Made by a program: the position numbers and the translations under genes. 64,000 bases of DNA from positions 32,332,199 to 32,396,198 of the forward strand of contig CM033405.1 of assembly GCA_019426215.1 (NCBI GenBank). The letters run 5' to 3'. Below the pieces are notes generated by a model, which was not told the origin of the DNA, made no database searches, and saw only the letters and a program-made list of their open reading frames with translations. The stretch is from Buddleja alternifolia. Lineage: Eukaryota > Streptophyta > Magnoliopsida > Lamiales > Scrophulariaceae. Position 1 is the first letter of the stretch. The number at the start of each line of letters is the position of its first letter. This document shows positions 56,771 through 64,000 of the stretch, piece by piece.

Positions 56771-58870
56771 TATAAGATTTTGAACTACATTATTTATTGT
56801 AAGATTTTGACGAAAAAATAGTCGTAAACATCATGTTACATAAGAATAATACAATACCTGTGTTTGTGAATGTTTTTAAAATTAAATATAAATTGCATCA
56901 TATTCTTGCCAAATCAATTTATATAACTTACTTTTCAATCACATTTTTCTTATTTGTTATTCATTCTAATCGTTTCAAGTATGTATAAACTTTTAGATAT
57001 AGGATGATAAATTTTTTATTCAAACATGTTGTAGTCTTAGTACTTAGTATATTTTTTATACATTCACAATAAAAAATATACAAGAATGATAATAATTATA
57101 ATATAATTATAATTATAATTATAATTATTACTTATATAAAAGTGTGAATATTAGGGAATGATTTACTTTTCTTAACTTTTTTGCACATTATTTTGCACGT
57201 CACATTATTTTGCATTAGAATATGTAATTAATTTGATTCTCGATGTTGAGAAATAGTCGGAAGAAACCTTTTAGTCGATAGGTGAACTGTAAATCATAAA
57301 TAGTAAAAATCTATTTTTCTCCTTTTTTTGCAAGAATTTCTTCAAAATTAGCTAGAATTTCAAGATATTTTTTTAAAATCTTTGTTGATGAGTGCCAAAC
57401 AAACAAGTTATTTAGAGAAAAAATCTTTAAAAAATAATTTTTCATGATAGAGGTTGCCAACCAATTAGGGTCAAAGTGTTCAAGGAATTTGTACTTAAAA
57501 ACTATAGGAAAAATTGCACACATATCCCCATAATTGTAGTGTAATTATCAAAACTTCCTTTCATTTATTGGAAATTACCAACTCATCCTCTCAATGAATC
57601 TATCTGTAAGGTTTATAGGGGGTAAAATTGTAAGAATTTATAAATACACAGGGATTGTAAGAAATGCTTTAACATGAGGGATGTTTTCAATAAGTAAGGG
57701 GACATTTTGGTAATCACACAACAGGTGAGTGGGGTTTGGTTTGTGTAATTTTGCCAAAACTATGTACATGACTTAATAAATATGTAGGCCACAGTACGTG
57801 GGTCAGGTAGATCCAAAGTCTAAGGCCCATTAGATTCGATTATGTATCTTTACACATTTTTCACAGATTCAAGATTGATACATTTGCAATCAATTCATTG
57901 ACTTTCATATTTGTTTAGTCTTTCGTGTTGTAAGTCGATCCAACTTTTTTTACCGAGCATGTTCTACGGAGTGTTGGGCAAGATCGACGACTTTGACCTT
58001 GACCTTAAATTTAGACCACATCAATATGGTGAACATCTAAATTTAACGCAACATTTTGTTCTTCTATTTTTCACAAAATTCAAGATTAGAGGATTCGACT
58101 TTTCATATTTGTCGATCTTTTCATTTGATAGGGTGGATCCAATTTTTACCGATCACATTTTACTGAACATTCAAGATTGACGACTTTGATCTTGACCAGA
58201 GGTCCAGAACAATGGATGGACCACATCAACAATATTGTACATTTATGATTTATCTTACTAGCACAACTTAGATATAAATTTTTGGATTTATTCTTCTGCT
58301 TTCCGCAAAATACTCCAGCAAAGCTTTTAATTTATTTTTTATGTTCATGATTATGTATGTATATAAGACATTTTTGTAATAGGAATGTGAATGAAAATGG
58401 AAATTTCACTATTTCTTAGCCATTGAAATTTATAAGTACCTCTATCTTTCAGAAGCTTAATTTTCAGATACATTGGTCATACACATATACATATAATGTC
58501 AAATTATAAGTACAATATATTTAGACTAAATTAATATACTTTGGAATCTCATTACATTAATCAACACCATAATACCATTTAATCTACCTCACAAGCTAAA
58601 AACCAGTAATGAAACAAGTAACAATATTGCGTGTCATTCAAGTTTTCAGACAATTCAAATCTGTAACATTTTTTAAGAATAATTTCAGAACAAAAAATAT
58701 ATTTTGTTCTGATCAAAGAACAAAACGAATGATGGTCTAATATCCATGCTGATCAAAGAATCAATCAATTATGCTTCCAAAAGAGTACTACAAAATGAAG
58801 TATTTCGTTCTATACTGTAACAAAATGGTCTAATATCCATGCTGAAAAATAATTACCAAAATTAAAGACT
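56771..58870. other. Intergenic DNA between NLR-B and cyclin copy 3, no gene seen
   Basis: Paralogous to 27.54-30.3 kb but without the inverted-repeat insertion and the TRIM. Shared blocks keep order. TAATTATAATTATAATTAT repeats lie at about 57,095-57,130. Confidence 0.7.
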
Positions 58871-58877
58871 CATTAAA

Positions 58878-59275
58878 ATATCCTCCAATCTTTCTTGCGC
58901 TACTAATACACAAGCAACGGTTTGTCCCCTGTCCAGGCCTCCTCTTCCGGATCCTTGACCTGCTCCGCAACCTCCCCCTCCACAACAGCAGCCAAAAGAG
59001 ACTTGGCTGGTTGTATCGGCAGTAATCAATCAATTACTGCCAAGTCGTTATTGATATCGGCAGCATCAATGTCGACTATGGCGTCCTTTGGTTTTTTACT
59101 CAGCCCATAAGCATCCTGCAAACAATATCAAACATATAATCTTATGTAAGAAATCTTGAATAAAGAGGCAAACAAACTTGTAATAAAACCCCTAAGGGCA
59201 CGTTTGGTGTGAAAACGCCCGATGCATATAAGAGTGTTTCAATATTAACCTGACATCTAGCAGTGAGAGTGGAAG
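58878..59275 (-). pseudogene. Cyclin B1 fragment, copy 3 (C-terminus joined to exons 5 and 4)
   Basis: 58,878-59,017 matches the C-terminal exon of copy 2 (SLLAA, VEGEVAEQVKDPEEEAWTGD). At 59,018-59,041 it switches directly to exon 5 (VDIDAADINNDLAV and GLSKKPKD in reverse order along the plus strand), then intron 4 and the 3' end of exon 4 up to 59,275. All cyclin box exons are deleted, as is everything 5' of exon 4. The last codons also differ: the stop used by copy 2 is lost. Not functional. Confidence 0.88.
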
Positions 59276-59450
59276 CATGGTTCAAAGTCGCGGTATCGGT
59301 GATAATATCGGCGGGCGTTGTTCTATATCGATCGCATCGTATCGGGATATTATCGGGCGATACGATACAAAAGTATTATAAAATGCTCCAAAAATTCTAA
59401 AAAAAAACTAGTAAAATTAAAGAAAAATGTAAATAACACAAATTGCTAGT
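59276..59450. other. Sequence of unknown origin with GATATCGG repeats
   Basis: CATGGTTCAAAGTCGCGG followed by GATAATATCGG/CGATACGATAC words. Similar TTATCGAACATTATC words occur in an intron of cyclin copy 2 (31,155-31,285). Probably transposon debris. Confidence 0.3.
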
Positions 59451-59713
59451 TTTATAACCATCAAGCCATCAAAAACGCGTGGAATTATTGTGAATACAAT
59501 TGATATCAATAGCTTCTTCTAATTCACTTCTTCTTTGATCTCAACATCTCCCACAACCTGCCTGCCTGCCTTGTAAACCAAAGATTCTCTTTTTTGGGGG
59601 AGAAAGAAAAAGAAGAAGATTCGAACTGAGTACAAGAAGATGAATTCCTAAACGGAATCTGGTACGCCCAATCTTAAGCCTATGTAAAATAAACTTGTAA
59701 TTAAGTATTTAAT

Positions 59714-59838
59714 TCATATATACTTAATCCTATTTAATTGGGTACAGCTTGACTCAGCCAAATCTACTCTATAATCTATTTTAAGTCATTCTGGTTCGAC
59801 CCATTTGGGTCGTAGGATTTGGTTCGTCTTAGCCAACA
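59714..59838 (+). mobile_element. Gypsy LTR 3'-end fragment
   Basis: Matches about 52,166-52,289: CCTATTTAATTGGGTAC, CATTCTGGTTCGACCC, TTTGGGTCGTAGGATTTGGT, AGCCAACA. It lies in the leader of NLR-C, where the NLR-B leader has none. Confidence 0.7.
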
Positions 59839-60038
59839 AACCAAATATTATTATTTGTTGATGGTTGACGTTGATTATATTCGAATAAGTATTTGTTCTG
59901 TTTTCTAATGTCAAAAACTTCAGTGTTCTTTTTGTGATGATCCGATCCAACTATTATTTTTCTATGCAGGAGCCATAACGCCATCAGTGTCAGATTTACA
60001 GTTACTGGGCCTAGCTTAATATCAGCGCTCCATTTTCA

Positions 60039-60540
60039 ATGAATTTTCTTCGTCCAATTTTTAACAATGATGAGTGGGAAGAAATGGATGCCTCTATCAA
60101 AAAAACAAAACTCTTAAAAAGTTTCACACAAAAAATTGAATGGGAGTTGAGACCTGATCTGAATCGGATTCCCTGGACTCATTCAGATCTTTCGTTTGCT
60201 ATTGGTCGTCTCTTAGATTATAGACTTGAACCCGACTACTTTGAAGCCGACATTACTATTTCTATATTTTTGTGTGATATTCAATGGATCAGGTCTCTGG
60301 ATCATTTTGAAGACCTCCCGGAAATGGTAATAGCGTCTTTGACAAAAGAGATTGAGGAATTGTTCATGTTGCCTCAGCAGTTATTTGAAAAGCACAAGAA
60401 AAATGAAGTTGTGGCAGCTTTTATTGATTTCCTTGTTCAATTACTCTCTCATGGAATGGTTTCATTTTTTCATTTGCGGATAGTATCAACAATCTTAAGG
60501 AGGAATTGGGATGTCTTGTTATGGTTCTTGGGGATACAGT
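60039..60540 (+). pseudogene. NLR-C: 5' fragment of an R1-type NLR, frameshifted and cut by Copia-3
   Basis: Starts at the ATG at 60039 (MNFLRPIFNNDEWEE) or, by homology to NLR-A, at 60084 (MDASIKKTK). It matches the N-terminal R1-type region (IEWELRPDLN, KEIEELFMLP, VVAAFIDFLVQLLSHG). After SHG one base is missing compared with NLR-B (about 60,452-60,475), which shifts the frame (VSFFHLRI instead of the family IGLIFSFADS). Nucleotide homology goes on to GGGGATACAG at 60,540, where a retrotransposon LTR begins. The rest of the gene, if present, lies beyond the window. Confidence 0.88.
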
Positions 60541-60981
60541 AGAAAACCACACTAGATTTAATTCCCAAAAAAGATTAGAGGCGTCACAACGGTCGCGCTT
60601 AAAACCCAACCTTCTCGACAGAATTAACTAGACGAATTTAATAGCACAATATAACACTACAACTATAACTAACAATGGCTACTTGAAGAATAGCACAAAA
60701 TAAAGAACACCAAATTTAACGAGATTCGGCTAATTTAGCCTACGTCCTCGGACCCCACCAAAATATTTCACTAAAGGACTAAAGTGAAACTATTACAAAC
60801 TATAAAGGAAGAAAGAAGAAATTGCTAAAAGACTTAGGCAATTTGGGATGGATTCTAAACTAAAGAGGTGGTCTCCTTTTATAGGAGAAAGAGACCACCT
60901 TTTACAATATGTTTCCAATGTGGGACAAATGTGCTCTTCATTATCAAAGGAAATGAGTCATTTCTTCACCATACTTCAACA
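60541..60981 (-). repeat. 3' LTR of Copia-3
   Basis: About 440 bp between the NLR-C break and the polypurine tract. Contains TATAGTTGTAGTG and, near 60,885, TATAAAAGGAGAC-type TATA signals on the minus strand. Confidence 0.75.
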
Positions 60982-61049
60982 AATCTCCACCTTGGCGAAT
61001 TTCTAAAATCTTCAATCTCCTCGTCAAACGGGGTCACCAAAATCAATCT

Positions 61050-63995
61050 TCAAACTTTGACAATGTTGATCAAGTCCAAACAAAATTTGAACTTGATTGC
61101 AGTCACAACTTTTGTCAACATATCAGCAGGATTCTCAGTAGTATGGATCTTCTCGATTCTGATTCCACCTTCTTCGAGTATCTCTCGTATGAAGTGATAC
61201 CGAACATCAATGTGCTTCGTCCTTGCATGATAAACTTGGTTCTTTGCTAAATGGATAGCACTTTGACTATCACAATGTATTTTGACAAACTTCTGTCCAA
61301 TCCTCAGTTCACCAAGCAACCCTTGAAGCCAAATTGCTTCCTTTACAGTCTCTGAAATTGCCATATACTCTGCTTCCGTTGTAGACAGAGCAACCGTTGA
61401 CTGTAAGGTAGACTTCCAACTGACTGGTGCTTTAGCAAGAGTAAATACGTAGCCTGTAGTTGATCTACGCTTATCTAAATCACCAGCATAGTCTGAATCG
61501 CAATATCCGACTACATACTCACTATGTTCCCGCTCAAATATCAAACCAACATCAGCTGTGTCATGGATGTATCGCAAAATCCATTTCACAACTTGCCAAT
61601 GTTCCTTTCCAGGATCATGCATATACCTGCTCACAACCCCCACTGCTTGGGAAATATCAGGCCTCGTACACACCATATCATACATCAAGCTACCAACAAC
61701 ATTTGCATACGGTACTTTTGACATGTATTCCCGTTCTGCATCAGATTTCGGTGACAAAGCGGCGCTAAGCTTAAAATGAGGAGCAAGCGGAGTACTAACT
61801 GGTTTTGACTTTTCATCAATGCCAAAATGCCTCAACATCCTACTCAGATATTGTTTCTGAGTCAAACAAAGCCTCCTCAATTTTCTATCTCTGAAAATCT
61901 CCATGCCGAGAATCTTCTTCGCCTCACCTAGATCTTTCATCTCGAACTCCCTTTTCAAATGAGTCTTCAACTTCTCAATTTCTATTAGACTCGGGGAGGC
62001 AATCAACATATCATTAACATACAGAAGAAGATATATGAAGGATCCATCTTGTAGCTTGTGCAAATACACACAATGATCGTATTTGCTTCTTGTGTACCCA
62101 ATTCCCATCATAAACTTGTCAAATCGCTTGTACCACTGCCTCGGAGATTGCTTCAATCCGTACAACAATTTTTGAAGTTTACAAACCAAATTTTCATTTT
62201 CAGCAATTTTGAATCCCTCTGGCTGAGTCATATAGATTTCCTCTTCCAAGTCTCCATGTAAAAATGCAGTTTTTACATCCAACTGAACTAGTTCAAAATC
62301 CAACTGTGCTACCAAAGCCAACAAAATTCTAATGGAGGAGTGTTTTACAACTGGAGAAAACACCTCATTATAATCAATGCCCTCCTTCTGAGCGTAACCT
62401 TTGGCCACCAATCTGGCTTTGTAGCGAACATCACCTTGGCTAGGAAATCCATCTTTCTTTGCAAATACCCATTTGCATCCAATTGCCTTCTTTCCCTTCG
62501 GGAGACTGGCCAGTTCCCATGTTTGATTCTTATGAAGGGACTGCATTTCTTCACTCATGGCAATCCTCCACTTATCTTTCTCTGGTCCTTTGACTGCTTC
62601 AATATAAGTGGTAGGAACATCATCAGCGGCAATTGCAGATGCACAAGCCACCATATCATCAAAGCGAGCAGGCTTTCTGATTGTCCTCTTTGGCTTACTA
62701 GTTGCAATTGATTCAAGTTGTTGTGGAAGTTCTTGGGGTTGAACCTCCTCTTCTTCAAAATCTCTTTCTACCGTAGGAGAATGATCAAGAGTTTCTTGAT
62801 CTGCTGGGACAACAAACTTTTCAAACTCCACCTGTTTGGGAGTACCATCATGCTGTTTTGCATTCACCTTTTCCAACACGGTAGATTCATCAAAGGTGAC
62901 ATCCCTGCTAAAGATTATTTTCTTTGTTTCTGGACACCAAAGACGATAGCCTTTTATACCAGAGGTGATCCCCATGAACACAGCTTTCTTTGCTCTAGGA
63001 TCCAACTTTGATTCCTTAACATGATAATATGCAGCGGAACCAAACACATGTAAGGAATCATAATCAGCAGCAGGCTTTCCAAACCATTTCTCCAATGGTG
63101 TTTTTCCATCAATAGCAGTAGATGGTAGGCGATTAACGAGATGACATGCATACGTCACAGCCTCAGCCCAAAATTCTTTACCCAACCCAGCATTGGATAA
63201 CAAACACCGAACTTTCTCCAACAAAGTCCGGTTCATGCGTTCTGCCACTCCGTTCTGTTGTGGTGTATGTCTCACAGTGAAGTGTCTGACAATGCCTTCA
63301 TCCTCACAAAATTTTTGAAATGGACCACTCCTAAATTCTCCACCATTGTCTGTACAGAGACGTTTGACCTTTTTATCAGTCTGAGTTTCCACCATCTTTT
63401 TCCAATTGAGGAATACCTCAAACACTTCATCTTTTGTCTTCATCGTATACACCCAAACTCTCCGGGAAAAATCATCAACAAAGGTTACAAAATAATGTTT
63501 CCCTCCTAAAGAACTCGTTTTTGAGGGACCCCATACATCCGAATGAACATAATCCAAGATACCCTCAGTATTATGGATTGCTGTTCCAAATTTAACCCTT
63601 GTTTGTTTCCCACGAACACAATGTTCACAAAACTCCAATTTGGAGTATTTCACTCCTTTCAACAATCCTTGATTTATGAGGAGATTCAAGGATTTTCCAC
63701 CTGCATGTCCCAAATGCATATGCCACAGCCTAACTGCTTCTGAATTCCGATCATCAACAGTAACTGTTGCTACTGCACCCACAACTGTACCACCCATGTA
63801 GTGATACGTATTGTTGTTCTTCCGAATTCCCTTCATTACCACGAGTGCACCAGAGATGATCTTCATCACCCCATCCTTAGCTCTTACTTCAAAACCTTTC
63901 GATTCTAAAGTTCCAACGGAAATAAGGTTTTTCCTCACTTCTGGTGCATACCGAACACCCTTTAGGGTTATGATTGATCCATCGTGATTCTTCAA
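61050..63995 (-). pseudogene. Copia-3 pol (integrase, reverse transcriptase, RNase H), partial, mutated RT active site
   Basis: 981 open codons from the right edge to 61050. It enters after the protease active site (LKGVRYAPEVRKNLISVG). Pre-integrase: LWHMHLGHAGGKS, CEHCVRGKQTR. Integrase: HSDVWGPSK, LCTDNGGEF, TPQQNGVAERMN. Reverse transcriptase: NKARLVAKGYAQ-like YKARLVAKGYAQKEG, QLDVKTAFLHGDLEEEIYM, YGLKQSPRQWYKRF. The catalytic box reads YVNDMLIAS where YVDDM is the rule. RNase H: YCDSDYAGDLDKRRSTTG, STTEAEYMA, HIDVRYHFIRE. No stop or frameshift, but the Asp to Asn change at the RT catalytic pair predicts a dead polymerase. Confidence 0.88.
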
Positions 63996-64000
63996 GCGAA

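Larger units (their letters stand above)
60541..64000 (-). mobile_element. Copia-3: Tork-lineage retrotransposon inserted in NLR-C, continues past the window
   Basis: 3' LTR about 60541-60981 (minus strand start TGTTGAAGTATGGTGAAG), polypurine tract AAGGTGGAGATT (about 60,982-60,996), then pol on the minus strand to the right edge. Similar in layout and sequence, from memory, to tobacco Tto1/Tnt1. The 5' LTR and gag are outside. The LTR's outer end does not show a clean CA, so its exact border is uncertain by a few bases. Confidence 0.9.

Noticed and set aside
59276..59450. An rRNA or tRNA gene suggested by GC-richer repeats
   Set aside because: No tRNA box pattern or rRNA sequence recognised; GATATCGG words recur as dispersed repeats.

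Overview
This is a window of an AT-rich plant nuclear genome. Split genes with GT-AG introns, a mitotic B-type cyclin, NB-ARC-LRR resistance genes of the late-blight R1 type, and several plant LTR retrotransposon lineages point to a eudicot. The R1-type NLRs and the cyclin sequence suggest an asterid, perhaps Lamiales; the species cannot be told from this window.

The backbone is a tandemly duplicated module: an R1-type NLR, about 2.5 kb of intergenic DNA, then a cyclin B1 gene on the opposite strand, its promoter, and a 4-5 kb spacer leading to the next NLR. From left to right there is cyclin copy 1 (5' half, reading frame intact, cut by the window edge), spacer (1.3-6.6 kb), NLR-D (6.6-27.5 kb, split by retrotransposons), cyclin copy 2 (30.3-33.05 kb, pseudogene), an inverted block holding NLR-A, its upstream DNA and spacer (33.2-38.6 kb), NLR-E (38.8-39.8 kb, LRR remnant), unrelated DNA and transposons (39.8-44.1 kb), a second direct copy of the spacer (44.16-50.1 kb), NLR-B (53.3-56.6 kb, the only fully intact NLR), cyclin copy 3 (58.9-59.3 kb, fragment), and NLR-C (60.0-60.5 kb, cut by a Copia element that leaves the window on the right).

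Mobile DNA makes up much of the window. A non-autonomous gypsy-like element (6.70-12.13 kb) sits upstream of NLR-D. A Copia element of Sirevirus type, with a long env-position gene downstream of pol, sits inside its LTR (12.13-20.63 kb) and has lost its 5' half. A nearly complete Tnt1-like Copia (21.47-26.77 kb, 5-bp target duplication GAAGG) splits the NLR-D LRR exon. A third Copia is at 60.5-64 kb. Small elements include a TRIM, a solo TRIM-type LTR, a Tourist-like MITE with TTA duplication, a gypsy LTR/gag remnant, and a group of Mutator-type MITEs with 9-10 bp duplications. Because the spacers and intergenic DNA are duplicated, many insertions have an empty site in a paralogous copy within the same window, which gives an internal order of events.

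The likely functional genes are few: NLR-B (1,074 residues, one 83-bp intron), possibly NLR-A (1,073 residues, but with its 3' end replaced at an inversion junction), and possibly cyclin copy 1. The other NLR and cyclin copies carry stops, frameshifts, deletions or insertions. I found no clearly new biochemical system. The most unusual features are the NLR/cyclin B module with its inversion, and the Sirevirus with an unidentified env-position gene and a strong excess of one short nucleotide word.
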